A stretch of 64,000 nucleotides of DNA. It comes from Streptomyces tibetensis (GTDB lineage: Bacteria > Actinomycetota > Actinomycetes > Streptomycetales > Streptomycetaceae). The notes under the pieces are model-generated. The model had not been told where the DNA came from. It was given only the letters and a program-made list of their open reading frames with translations, and did not search any database. The number at the start of each line of letters is the position of its first letter. Position 1 is the first letter of the stretch. This document shows, piece by piece, positions 25,631 through 34,040 of the stretch. A program made the position numbers and the translations under genes. Location of the stretch: NCBI RefSeq assembly GCF_007655005.1, contig NZ_SZVW01000010.1, forward strand, positions 1 through 64,000, given 5' to 3'.

Positions 25631-27439
25631 ATGCGTCGCCCTGTCGCACGGAATCTGACGGTCCTGGCGGTTTCGGCCGCCGTGGTGGTGTCGGTGGGAG
25701 CGGCGGCGCCGCCCTCCGCCCCGCCGGGAACGGGCGGTGGGAAATCCCCACTGGCCGTCGGCTATGGCGGCGCGGTCTCGAGTGTCGACCCGGACGCCTC
25801 CGCCGCCGGGATCGAGGTCCTGAGGAAGGGCGGCAACGCCGTCGACGCCGCCGTCGCCACGGCCGCCGCGCTCGGCGTCACCGAGCCCTACTCCGCCGGC
25901 ATCGGCGGGGGCGGCTACTTCGTGTACTACGACGCCAAGTCCCGCACGGTACGCACCATCGACGGCCGCGAGACCGCGCCGCTGAGCGCCGACAAGAACC
26001 TCTTCGTCGAGAACGGCAAGCCCCTCGCCTTCGCCGACGCCGTCAGCAGCGGCAGAAGCGTCGGCACTCCGGGGACGCCCGCCACCTGGCAGACCGCACT
26101 CGACCAGTGGGGCAGCAAGCGGCTCGGGAGCGTTTTGAAGCCGGCCGAGCGGCTGGCGCGCGACGGTTTCACCGTCGACGAGACGTTCCGCTCGCAGACG
26201 GCGTCCAACGAGACCCGCTTCCGCTACTTCCCGGACACCGCCGAGCTGTTCCTGCCGGGCGGGCAGCTCCCCGTCGTCGGCTCCACCTTCAAGAACCCCG
26301 ACCTCGCCCGCACCTACGCGGAGTTGGGGCACAAGGGCGTCGACGCGCTCTACCGCGGCCGCCTCGGCCGGGACATCGTCGACACGGTCAACAAGCCGCC
26401 CGTGGACCCCGGCTCGGGCTGGAACGCCCGGCCCGGAGACCTGACCGCGAAGGACCTGGCCGCCTACCGCACCAAGCTCCAGGCGCCCACCACAACCTCG
26501 TACCGCGGTCTCGGCGTCTACTCCATGGCGCCGTCCTCCTCCGGCGGTACGACCGTCGGTGAGGCGCTCAACATCCTGGAGCGGACCGACCTGTCCAAGG
26601 CGAGCAAGGCCCGCTACCTGCACCGCTTCATCGAGGCCAGCCGGATCGCGTTCGCCGACCGGGGCCGGTGGGTGGGTGACCCCGCCTTCGAGGACGTACC
26701 GACGAAGGAACTGCTGTCCCAGCGGTTCGCCGACTCGCGCGCGTGCCTCATCAAGGACGACGCGGTGCTCACGAGTCCCGTGGCGCCGGGGGACCCGCGC
26801 AACCCCGCACGCTGCGGCTCGGGGGACAAGGCGGCTCCCACGACGTACGAGGGTGACAGCACCACGCATCTGACGGTGGCCGACAAGTGGGGCAACGTCG
26901 TCGCCTACACCCTCACCATCGAGCAGACCGGCGGCAGCGGGATCACCGTTCCCGGGCGGGGCTTCATCCTCAACAACGAACTGACGGACTTCTCCTTCAC
27001 CCCGGCGAATCCTGCCGTGCACGACCCGAACCTGCCGGGGCCCGGCAAGCGCCCGCGGTCGTCCATCTCGCCGACGATCGTGCTGGACCGGCACCACCGG
27101 CCCGTGGTGGCGCTGGGGTCGCCGGGCGGCGCGACGATCATCACGACCGTTCTGCAGACGCTCACCGGGTTCGTCGACCGGGGGCTGCCGCTGGTCGACG
27201 CGATCGCGGCGCCGCGGGCCAGTCAGCGCAACGCAGCGCAGACGGAGCTGGAACCGGGGCTGTACGACAACGCCGCGTTGCGGAAGCAGTTGGAGGCGAT
27301 CGGGCACTCCTTCAAGGTGAACCCGGAGATCGGTGCGGCCACAGGTGTTCAGCGGCTGCCGGGTGGGAAGTGGCTGGCAGCCGCGGAGCGCGCGCGGCGG
27401 GGTGGGGGGTCGGCGATGGTGGTGCGGCCTGTGCGTTGA
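25631..27439 (+). CDS. ggt: Secreted gamma-glutamyltransferase
   Basis: A 602-residue GGT with N-terminal signal segment (LTVLAVSAAVVVSVGAAAPP). The large-subunit part shows VDPDASAAGIEVLRKGGNAV and GIGGGGYFVYYD. The autoprocessing site is DSTTHLTVADKWGN, where Thr411 would become the N-terminal nucleophile of the small subunit. It is followed by GSGITVPGRGFILNNELTDF and the conserved RPRSSISPTIVLD and LGSPGGATIITTVLQ. The enzyme hydrolyses or transfers the gamma-glutamyl group of glutathione and related peptides outside the cell. GGAGG precedes ATG 25631. A second, signal-less GGT is encoded at 50828-52654. Confidence 0.93.
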   Translation: MRRPVARNLTVLAVSAAVVVSVGAAAPPSAPPGTGGGKSPLAVGYGGAVSSVDPDASAAGIEVLRKGGNAVDAAVATAAALGVTEPYSAGIGGGGYFVYYDAKSRTVRTIDGRETAPLSADKNLFVENGKPLAFADAVSSGRSVGTPGTPATWQTALDQWGSKRLGSVLKPAERLARDGFTVDETFRSQTASNETRFRYFPDTAELFLPGGQLPVVGSTFKNPDLARTYAELGHKGVDALYRGRLGRDIVDTVNKPPVDPGSGWNARPGDLTAKDLAAYRTKLQAPTTTSYRGLGVYSMAPSSSGGTTVGEALNILERTDLSKASKARYLHRFIEASRIAFADRGRWVGDPAFEDVPTKELLSQRFADSRACLIKDDAVLTSPVAPGDPRNPARCGSGDKAAPTTYEGDSTTHLTVADKWGNVVAYTLTIEQTGGSGITVPGRGFILNNELTDFSFTPANPAVHDPNLPGPGKRPRSSISPTIVLDRHHRPVVALGSPGGATIITTVLQTLTGFVDRGLPLVDAIAAPRASQRNAAQTELEPGLYDNAALRKQLEAIGHSFKVNPEIGAATGVQRLPGGKWLAAAERARRGGGSAMVVRPVR

Positions 27440-27455
27440 CGGCCGTGTGCGGGTG

Positions 27456-27514
27456 CGTGGGGGCTGGTCGCGCCCACGCGGCGGAGCCGCACATCGACAC
27501 AGCCCCGCGCCCCT
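27456..27514 (-). repeat. Dispersed streptomycete intergenic repeat (AGGGGCGCGGGG type)
   Basis: Read on the minus strand the element begins AGGGGCGCGGGG, carries an internal hairpin (GCGGCTCCGCCGC) and ends GCGCGACCAGCCCCCAC. It fills the 73-base gap between the convergent ggt and clp genes and overlaps the clp stop codon. A second copy without the hairpin insert is at 37941-37972. From memory, this sequence type is scattered through many streptomycete genomes. Here it may serve as a two-sided terminator. Confidence 0.65.
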
Positions 27515-30050
27515 AGGGCGAGGGCGCTGCTGCCTCTTGCGTCTGAAACGCGAGCCTGCCGTCCTCCACATCCACCGTCACCTGGCCGTTCTCCGACACC
27601 CTGCCGTCCAGCAGCAGCCGTGACAGTTCGTTGTCCACCTCGCGCTGGATCGTTCGGCGGAGCGGGCGGGCGCCGTACTCCGGCTGGTAGCCGCGGTCGG
27701 CCAGCCATTCCACCGCCCGGTCGGTGAAGGTCACCGTGACGCCCTTGCCCCGCACCAGGGACCGGGTGCGGTCCAGCAGGAGGTTGGTGATCCGGCGCAG
27801 CTGCTCCGTGGTCAGCTGGCGGAAGACGACGATCTCGTCGATGCGGTTGAGGAACTCGGGGCGGAAGTGCTCGCGCAGCGGGCGCAGGATCTGCTCGCGG
27901 CGGGCCTCCTCGTCCGCGTCGGCGCCGCCCGCCGCGAAGCCCGTGGTGGCGCCGCGGCGGGTGATCGCCTCGGAGCCGAGGTTGCTCGTCATCACGATGA
28001 CCGTGTTGCTGAAGTCCACCGTGCGGCCCTGGGAGTCGGTCAGCCGGCCGTCGTCGAGGACCTGGAGCAGGATGTTGAAGACGTCCGGGTGGGCCTTCTC
28101 CACCTCGTCCAGCAGGAGCAGCGAGTACGGGTGGCGGCGCACGACCTCGGTGAGCTGGCCCGCCTCCTCGTGGCCGACGTAGCCGGGCGGTGCGCCGACC
28201 AGTCGGCTGACGGTGTGGCGCTCCTGGTACTCGCTCATGTCGAGCCGGACCATGCGGTCCTCGCTGCCGAACAGCGACTCGGCCAGCGCCCGGGCCAGTT
28301 CGGTCTTGCCCACACCCGTCGGGCCGAGGAAGAGGAAGCTGCCGATCGGGCGGTCGGGGGCCGCGAGCCCGGCGCGGGAGCGCAGCACGGCGTCCGAGAC
28401 GACCCGCACGGCCTCGTCCTGGCCGACCACCCGCTGATGCAGATGCTCCTCCAGGCCCAGCAGGCGGTCCTTCTCCTCCTGGGTGAGGCTGCTGACCGGG
28501 ATGCCGGTCTGCCGGGACACCACCTCGGCGATCGACTCGGCCCCGACCACCAGGTCCTGGCCCTCGTCGACCTCGCCGTCACCGCCGGCCTCGGTGATCC
28601 GCTGCTTCAGATCCACGATGCGGTCGCGCAACTGGGTGGCCTGCTCGTACTGTTCGTCGGCGACGGCCTGGTCCTTGTCCCGGGTCAGCTGCTCCAGCTC
28701 CCGCTCCATGGACCGTACGTCCGTGCCCTTGGTCCGGGCCCGCAGCCGCACCCGGGCGCCGGCCTGGTCGATGAGGTCGATCGCCTTGTCGGGCAGGCGG
28801 CGGTCGGTGAGGTAGCGGTCGGAGAGCTGCACGGCCGCGACCAGGGCCTCGTCGGTGTAGCGGACCTGGTGGTGGGCCTCGTAGCGGTCCTGGAGACCGC
28901 GCAGGATCTCGATCGCGTCCGCTGCCGTCGGCTCGGGCACCATGATCGGCTGGAAGCGCCGGGCCAGCGCCGCGTCCTTCTCGATGCGGCGGTACTCCTC
29001 CAGCGTGGTGGCGCCCACGATGTGCAGCTCACCCCGGGCGAGGGCCGGCTTGAGGATGTTGCCGGCGTCCATCGAGCTGCCGTCGCCGCCACCGGAACCG
29101 GCGCCCACGACCGTGTGCAGCTCGTCGATGAAGATGATCAGCTGCTCGGAGTGGGCGCGGATCTCGCCCACGATGTTGTTCATCCGCTCCTCGAAGTCAC
29201 CCCGGTAGCGGGTGCCCGCGACGACGCCCGTGAGGTCCAGGGCGACCACACGGCGCCCGATCAGCACATCGGGCACGTCCGCCTCGGAGATGCGCTGCGC
29301 CAGCCCCTCCACGATGGCCGTCTTGCCGACTCCCGCGTCACCGATCAGCACCGGGTTGTTCTTGCCGCGCCGGGAGAGGACCTCGACGGTCTGCTCGATC
29401 TCCTGGTCCCGGCCGATCACCGGGTCGATCCGGCCCTGCCGGGCCAGCTCGGTGAGGTCACGGCCGTACTTGTCGAGGGTCGGCGTGTTCGTCGGGCGCG
29501 GGCGCTCGGACTGCGGGACCTCCGGCGCCTCGGGCGGCTCGGAGGGGGCGAAGCGGGCCGCGTTGAGGATGTGCCCGGCGGCCGAGTCGGGGTTGGAGGC
29601 CAGGGCACTGAGCACGTGCTCCGGGCCGATGTAGCCGTAACCGCGGGCCCGGGCCATGTCGTGCGCGTCCAGCAGGGCCCGCTTGGCGGCCGGGGTGAGG
29701 GACAGCGCGGTCGGCGGCGGGGCGTCGCCCGGGGTGTGCTGGGCCGGTCCCGACCGGTCGTCGATCTGCGACGCCAGCGAGTCGGGATTCGCACCGGCCT
29801 TGGTGAGCAGGGTGCGGGTGGGCTCCGTGGCGAGCGCCGCCCGCAGCAGATGCTGGGTGTCGAGGTCCCGGCTGCCGTGCTCGGCGGCGTACTGGGCGGC
29901 GCCGCGGACGAGCTCCCGGGCCGGCTGACTGAGCAGCCGGCCGAGATCGATCTGCCGGGGACCGGGACGCGGTCCGCCGAAGAAGCGTGCGAGGAATTCT
30001 CCGAAGGGATCCGAGCCGTAGCCCTCCGGGCTGGTGAAGCCGCTGCTCAT
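27513..30050 (-). CDS. ClpC/ClpB-like AAA+ unfoldase
   Basis: An 845-residue Hsp100 protein. A 45-residue glycine/proline-rich lead is followed by a Clp N-domain (DLDTQHLLRAALATEP, IGPEHVLSALASNPDS). The first AAA+ module has Walker A GDAGVGKTAIVEGLAQR and Walker B IIFIDELHTVVGAGSG. A short middle region contains a UVR-like segment (ADEQYEQATQLRDRI), as in ClpC, and not the long ClpB coiled coil. The second module has GPTGVGKTELARALAE, DMSEYQERHTVSRLVG and LLLLDEVEKAHPDVF. Conserved sensor and arginine-finger regions look intact (LNRIDEIVVF, EYGARPLRRTIQ). The N-terminal lead is unlike canonical ClpC, so this is a second family member. Confidence 0.9.
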   Translation of the reverse strand: MSSGFTSPEGYGSDPFGEFLARFFGGPRPGPRQIDLGRLLSQPARELVRGAAQYAAEHGSRDLDTQHLLRAALATEPTRTLLTKAGANPDSLASQIDDRSGPAQHTPGDAPPPTALSLTPAAKRALLDAHDMARARGYGYIGPEHVLSALASNPDSAAGHILNAARFAPSEPPEAPEVPQSERPRPTNTPTLDKYGRDLTELARQGRIDPVIGRDQEIEQTVEVLSRRGKNNPVLIGDAGVGKTAIVEGLAQRISEADVPDVLIGRRVVALDLTGVVAGTRYRGDFEERMNNIVGEIRAHSEQLIIFIDELHTVVGAGSGGGDGSSMDAGNILKPALARGELHIVGATTLEEYRRIEKDAALARRFQPIMVPEPTAADAIEILRGLQDRYEAHHQVRYTDEALVAAVQLSDRYLTDRRLPDKAIDLIDQAGARVRLRARTKGTDVRSMERELEQLTRDKDQAVADEQYEQATQLRDRIVDLKQRITEAGGDGEVDEGQDLVVGAESIAEVVSRQTGIPVSSLTQEEKDRLLGLEEHLHQRVVGQDEAVRVVSDAVLRSRAGLAAPDRPIGSFLFLGPTGVGKTELARALAESLFGSEDRMVRLDMSEYQERHTVSRLVGAPPGYVGHEEAGQLTEVVRRHPYSLLLLDEVEKAHPDVFNILLQVLDDGRLTDSQGRTVDFSNTVIVMTSNLGSEAITRRGATTGFAAGGADADEEARREQILRPLREHFRPEFLNRIDEIVVFRQLTTEQLRRITNLLLDRTRSLVRGKGVTVTFTDRAVEWLADRGYQPEYGARPLRRTIQREVDNELSRLLLDGRVSENGQVTVDVEDGRLAFQTQEAAAPSP

Positions 30051-30236
30051 GGGCCTTCCGTTCCCGGCGTCCCCGGCGCGCGGGCGGGGGACGCCCTCGC
30101 TTGTCGACGTGCCGGGGTCGGGTAACCCGGGTGGCAGCCGGTTACACCTGGGGCGCGCTCGTAGAACACCTTCGCACGATCGTCGGCGAGGGGCACCTTC
30201 GGGGCATACTGGGAGGAACGAGACGCGGGGCGCGGC

Positions 30237-31004
30237 TCAGCGAGCCGTGAGGATCCTCGGGCCGGAATCCGTGATCGCCACCGTGTGCTCGGCGTGGGCG
30301 GCGCGGGAGCCGTCGTTCGTCCTCAGGGTCCAGCCGTCGGGCGCCGCGTGGAAGTCGTCCGTGCCGCCCGCGATGACCATGGGCTCGATCGCCAGCACCA
30401 TGCCGTGCCGCAGCCGAATGCCGCGCCCCGGGCGGCCCTCGTTCGGCACCCCGGGATCCTCGTGCATCCGGCGGCCGATGCCGTGGCCGCCGAAGCCGTC
30501 CGGGATGCCGTAGCCGGCGCCCCGGCACACCGTGCCGATCGCGTGGGCGATGTCGCCGATGCGGTTGCCCACGACGGCCGCCCCGATCCCGGCCGCGAGG
30601 GCCCGCTCGGCGGTCTCGATCAGGCGGAGGTCCGCCGCGTGCGGGGTGCCGACGACGAAGCTGAGCGCCGAGTCGCCGACCCAGCCGCCCAGTTCGGCGC
30701 CGAAGTCGATGGAGACGAGGTCACCGTCGCGCAGGCGGTAGCGGCCCGGGATGCCGTGCACGATCGCGTCGTTGACCGAGACGCAGAGGACGGCGGGAAA
30801 GGGGGTCGGTGCGAAGGAGGGGCGGTACCCGAGAAAGGGTGAGGTCGCGCCCGCCTCGCGCAGTACGCCGTGCGCCACCTCGTCCAGTTCCAGCAGGGAG
30901 ACGCCCACGCCGGCGGCCTTCTGCGCGGCCGTCAGGGCACGGGCGACCACCTGGCCCGCCTCGTACATCGCTTCGATAGATGTGTCTGTCTTCAGCTCCA
31001 CCAT
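30237..31004 (-). CDS. map: Methionine aminopeptidase type I
   Basis: A 255-residue MetAP that removes the initiator methionine from nascent proteins. The metal ligands are visible in SIDFGAELGGWVGDSA (two Asp), GFGGHGIGRRMHEDP (His), VLAIEPM (Glu) and AEHTVAI (Glu); the substrate-side His is in NDAIVHGIPG. No zinc-finger extension, so the short bacterial form. It is divergent from a small XRE regulator, and the 32-base gap contains a palindrome that overlaps the likely promoter. Confidence 0.93.
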   Translation of the reverse strand: MVELKTDTSIEAMYEAGQVVARALTAAQKAAGVGVSLLELDEVAHGVLREAGATSPFLGYRPSFAPTPFPAVLCVSVNDAIVHGIPGRYRLRDGDLVSIDFGAELGGWVGDSALSFVVGTPHAADLRLIETAERALAAGIGAAVVGNRIGDIAHAIGTVCRGAGYGIPDGFGGHGIGRRMHEDPGVPNEGRPGRGIRLRHGMVLAIEPMVIAGGTDDFHAAPDGWTLRTNDGSRAAHAEHTVAITDSGPRILTAR

Positions 31005-31014
31005 GCCAATTAAT

Positions 31015-31024
31015 ATACCGGTAT
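31015..31024. promoter_or_regulatory. Palindrome ATACCGGTAT between map and XRE gene
   Basis: A perfect 10-bp palindrome within the A+T-rich stretch TAATATACCGGTATTAG. The gap between the divergent starts is only 32 bases and this is the one A+T-rich spot in a G+C-rich neighbourhood, so it probably includes -10 elements (TAATAT) and an operator for the XRE protein. Confidence 0.5.
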
Positions 31025-31036
31025 TAGAATGGGGGC

Positions 31037-31288
31037 ATGGTGCGCACCCCTCTCACCCCCGAAGAGCGCGAACGCGGCGAGCGGCTCGGCCGGCTGCTGC
31101 GTGAGGCGCGTGGCGGCCGGAGCATGACGGAGATCGCGGCGAGCGCGGGCATCTCCGCGGAGACCCTGCGGAAGATCGAGACCGGGCGGGCCCCGACCCC
31201 GGCCTTCTTCACGGTGGCCGCGCTGGCCGGGGTCCTCGGGCTGTCCATGGACGACCTGGCCGGGCAGTGCACGCCGGTGCCCCTCTGA
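31037..31288 (+). CDS. Small XRE-family HTH regulator
   Basis: An 83-residue protein that is almost only a helix-turn-helix domain: LGRLLREARGGRSMTEIA, ASAGISAETLRKIETGR, PTPAFFTVAALAGVLGLSM and DDLAGQC. The ending fits the Cro/CI-type five-helix fold. It starts 32 bases from the divergent map gene and probably binds the intervening palindrome, controlling itself and map. Confidence 0.85.
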   Translation: MVRTPLTPEERERGERLGRLLREARGGRSMTEIAASAGISAETLRKIETGRAPTPAFFTVAALAGVLGLSMDDLAGQCTPVPL

Positions 31289-31386
31289 GGCTCTTGCGCC
31301 GAGAGTGAAAACTCCCCGTAGCACTCCCGTAACACGCCTGGTGTTGCCTACGGGCAAAAGTGCTTTGGTCTCACGGGAGTTGAGCG

Positions 31387-33027
31387 ATGGCGGCGGATCA
31401 ACTCCCGGCTGAAGTCGGGCAGTTCGCGACCTACCTGGACGGTCTGCTGGCACGCCTCGACCCGTCCGGCGGCTGGTACGCCGTGTTCTGGCAGCGCGAC
31501 CCGGAGGGCATGCGGGCCTGCCTCGACGGGCGCGAGATGCCCCCCTGGGACGTCGTCGAGGCGCTGCTGCAGGACCTCGCCGGGCAGTACGGCCCGGGGG
31601 GAGCCGGCCCGGAGACGGACCGCGCCCGCGCCCTGCACGCCACCGCGCTCGCCGCGTACGACGCCCTGCCCGGCGGCCGTGACGCCCTCGGCGACCGCCT
31701 CGACGTCATGCTCCGCGAGCAGAAGTACGCCGCCGAACGCCAGGCCGCCCTCGCCCGCCGCCTGGCCTCGGCCACGACCCGCGAACAGGCGGACGCCTTG
31801 CGCGTGGACCTGGCCTGGGCCCGGGACGACCACGAACGGGCCGGTGCGCGGTGTGCGGAACTCCGGGCCCGGATGGCCTACCTGGACCGGCGTGAGCGGA
31901 GGGTGTCCCCGGCGGCGTGGGGTGCTGCCGGGAGGGCGCACGGCGGCGGGGCGGCATCGTCGTCCGCCGGTGATCCGCCCGGTCTCCGGAGGCCGTCGAC
32001 GGTGACCGGTGCGGACGGTTGGCACGACGCCCGGTACGACGCCATCACCCCGGAAACCGGCCGTCGCACCCCGCAATGGCCGGCCGCTCCCCGGAAGCCT
32101 CTCGCGAGCGGCACGCCGGCCCCGTCCACCACCCCGGCCCCGGGTCCCGCCCCCACGCCAGATCCGTCGCCGGCATCAACCTCAGCCGCCCCAGCCCCCG
32201 CGCCGGCTCCACCCCCCGCCTCCGGCCCACCCGCCCCCCAACCCCCGGCCCCTCACCCCGTCACCGTCCCCAAGCAGCGCAAACGCCGGCGGGGCGGTGC
32301 CCGCTTCGCCGGGATGGCGGATGAGGAAGCCGCAGCCGCACCCGTCGTCGTGCCGCCTTCTGCCGTGCCCGCCCTGCCCACCCTGCCCGCACCCGCCCCC
32401 ACGACCACCGGCCGCACCCTCCGCGGTGCGCGCTTCGCCGGGGCCGCCGAGGAGGCGGCCACGGAGCGCCCGGCGCGGGAGGGCGACGCGGTCGGGGCCG
32501 ATGACCGGGCCGAGGTCGGAAGGACCGTGGAGGCGCTGGCCCGGCTGCGCGGCGAAGGACGCGGCGGGGAGGCCCACGCACTGCTGGCCGAGGTCGCCTC
32601 CTGGGAGCCCGGCCGGTTTCCGCTGCTCGCGGAGCGGCTGCACCTCGCCGGGCTGGACGCCGACTGGCACACGGTGCTGTGGGAGGCCGCCTCGCTGCCC
32701 GCCGGACGGCTGGTCGCCGCCGCCGACGCACTGGTCGAGGCCGGGCGGGCGGGTGACGGCCGGCAGATGCTGCGGCAGGGGGTCGCACGGCCGCCGGCCG
32801 AGGTCGGCCGGGCGGTCCTCGGCCTGGTCGCCGAGGGGCGTCACCGCGAGGTGCGCGTGCTGCTCGACACGTACGTCAGGGCCCGCACCCCCGAGGAGGC
32901 GGCGCGCAGCGCCGAACCCGGACCGGGGCGCCTCGTGCCGCTCCTGCTGGAGGCGGCCCGGGGTGTCTCGGACGAGCGCCACTGGGACCTCGTGCACGCC
33001 CTGCGGGTCGCCGGATTCGCCGCCTGA
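31387..33027 (+). CDS. Hypothetical protein: helical ends joined by Pro/Ala-rich linker
   Basis: A 546-residue protein not assigned to an enzyme family. Residues 1-180 are helical (EVGQFATYLDGLLARL, GGWYAVFWQRDPEGMRACLD) with a coiled-coil-like stretch (LREQKYAAERQAALARRLAS). Residues about 190-370 are low-complexity Pro/Ala/Ser with two copies of an RGARFAG motif (GGARFAGMADEEA and RGARFAGAAEEA). Residues 375-546 look like short helical repeats (LLAEVASWEPGRFPLLAERL, LVAAADALVEAGRAGDGRQM), perhaps TPR/HEAT-like. The layout suggests a scaffold. GGGAG precedes ATG 31387. Confidence 0.75.
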   Translation: MAADQLPAEVGQFATYLDGLLARLDPSGGWYAVFWQRDPEGMRACLDGREMPPWDVVEALLQDLAGQYGPGGAGPETDRARALHATALAAYDALPGGRDALGDRLDVMLREQKYAAERQAALARRLASATTREQADALRVDLAWARDDHERAGARCAELRARMAYLDRRERRVSPAAWGAAGRAHGGGAASSSAGDPPGLRRPSTVTGADGWHDARYDAITPETGRRTPQWPAAPRKPLASGTPAPSTTPAPGPAPTPDPSPASTSAAPAPAPAPPPASGPPAPQPPAPHPVTVPKQRKRRRGGARFAGMADEEAAAAPVVVPPSAVPALPTLPAPAPTTTGRTLRGARFAGAAEEAATERPAREGDAVGADDRAEVGRTVEALARLRGEGRGGEAHALLAEVASWEPGRFPLLAERLHLAGLDADWHTVLWEAASLPAGRLVAAADALVEAGRAGDGRQMLRQGVARPPAEVGRAVLGLVAEGRHREVRVLLDTYVRARTPEEAARSAEPGPGRLVPLLLEAARGVSDERHWDLVHALRVAGFAA

Positions 33028-33105
33028 CCGGCGAGGTCGCGCCTCGGGCGACTCACCCACAGGAGTGCGAATCGCGCAATGCCCCGCGGGTTGGCGACGA
33101 TGGTC

Positions 33106-33133
33106 TTGGCAACCCCGTGCCAGAGGCTTACGT
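33106..33133 (+). promoter_or_regulatory. Candidate promoter of the first pyrimidine-catabolic operon
   Basis: TTGGCA (33106-33111) and TTACGT (33128-33133) are separated by 16 bases, a fair match to a main-sigma-factor promoter. Transcription would begin near 33140, in the inverted repeat that follows. Confidence 0.4.
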
Positions 33134-33139
33134 TCGTGG

Positions 33140-33168
33140 CTCTACGGCCTGCTTCTACGGGCGTAGAG
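33140..33168. promoter_or_regulatory. Inverted repeat CTCTACG...CGTAGAG, candidate operator
   Basis: CTCTACG (33140-33146) and CGTAGAG (33162-33168) form a perfect inverted repeat with 15 bases between, and TTCTACG occurs again inside at 33153-33159. It sits directly downstream of the candidate promoter and 30 bases before the nitrilase start, a good place for a regulator such as the PucR protein encoded two genes downstream. No protein has been shown to bind. Confidence 0.4.
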
Positions 33169-33197
33169 GCGCAGACGTCGCGTCGAAGGAGCAGCTC

Positions 33198-34040
33198 ATG
33201 GCCAACGTCGTACGTGCCGCCCTGGTCCAGGCCACCTGGACCGGCGACACCGAGTCCATGGTGGCGAAACACGAGGAGCACGCCCGCGAGGCGGCCCGTC
33301 GGGGCGCGAAGATCATCGGTTTCCAGGAGGTCTTCAACAGTCCCTACTTCTGTCAGGTCGAGGAGCCGGAGCACTACCGCTGGGCCGAGCCCGTCCCCGA
33401 CGGGCCGACCGTGCGACGCATGCGGGCGCTCGCCCGCGAGACGGGCATGGTGATCGTCGCGCCGGTGTTCGAGGCGGAGCAGCCCGGCTTCTACTACAAC
33501 ACCGCGGCCGTGATCGACGCCGACGGCACCTACCTCGGCAAGTACCGCAAGCACCACATCCCGCAGCTCAAAGGCTTCCGTGAGAAGTTCTACTTCAAGC
33601 CCGGGAACCTCGGCTGGCCCGTCTTCGACACGGTGGTCGGCAGGGTCGGCGTGTACATCTGCTACGACCGCCACTTCCCGGAGGGCTGGCGCCAGCTCGG
33701 CCTCGCCGGAGCCCAGCTCGTCTACAACCCCTCCGCGACCCACCGGAGCTTGTCCTCCCACCTGTGGCGGCTGGAGCAGCCCGCGGCGGCCGTCGCCAAC
33801 GGGTACTACATCGCCGCGATCAACCGCGTCGGCCAGGAGGAGTACGGCGACAACGACTTCTACGGCACGAGCTACTTCGTCGACCCCCGCGGGCAGTTCG
33901 TCGGGGACGTCGCCAGCGACAGCGAGGAGGAGCTCGTGATCCGGGACATCGACCTCGACCTCATCGAAGAAGTACGGCAGACGTGGGCCTTCTACCGCGA
34001 CCGCCGCCCCGACGCCTACGAAGGGCTGGTGCAGCCGTGA
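33198..34040 (+). CDS. Nitrilase-fold amidohydrolase, probable beta-ureidopropionase (first copy)
   Basis: A 280-residue carbon-nitrogen hydrolase with the full Glu-Lys-Cys triad: E44 in IGFQEVFNS, K118 in GKYRKHHIPQLKG and C155 in VYICYDRHFPEGWRQLG. The pattern is that of N-carbamoyl-beta-alanine amidohydrolases, which release beta-amino acid, CO2 and ammonia in the third step of reductive pyrimidine degradation. The start is ATG 33198 after GAAGGAGC. It overlaps the next gene by four bases (GTGA). A paralogue of identical length, collinear without gaps, is encoded at 37091-37933. N-carbamoyl-D-amino acids from hydantoins are an alternative substrate. Confidence 0.88.
   Translation: MANVVRAALVQATWTGDTESMVAKHEEHAREAARRGAKIIGFQEVFNSPYFCQVEEPEHYRWAEPVPDGPTVRRMRALARETGMVIVAPVFEAEQPGFYYNTAAVIDADGTYLGKYRKHHIPQLKGFREKFYFKPGNLGWPVFDTVVGRVGVYICYDRHFPEGWRQLGLAGAQLVYNPSATHRSLSSHLWRLEQPAAAVANGYYIAAINRVGQEEYGDNDFYGTSYFVDPRGQFVGDVASDSEEELVIRDIDLDLIEEVRQTWAFYRDRRPDAYEGLVQP

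Noticed and set aside
30051..30236. HspR (HAIR-type CTTGAGT) operator upstream of the ClpC-like gene
   Set aside because: No such inverted repeat is present; only G+C-rich sequence without a clear regulator site.
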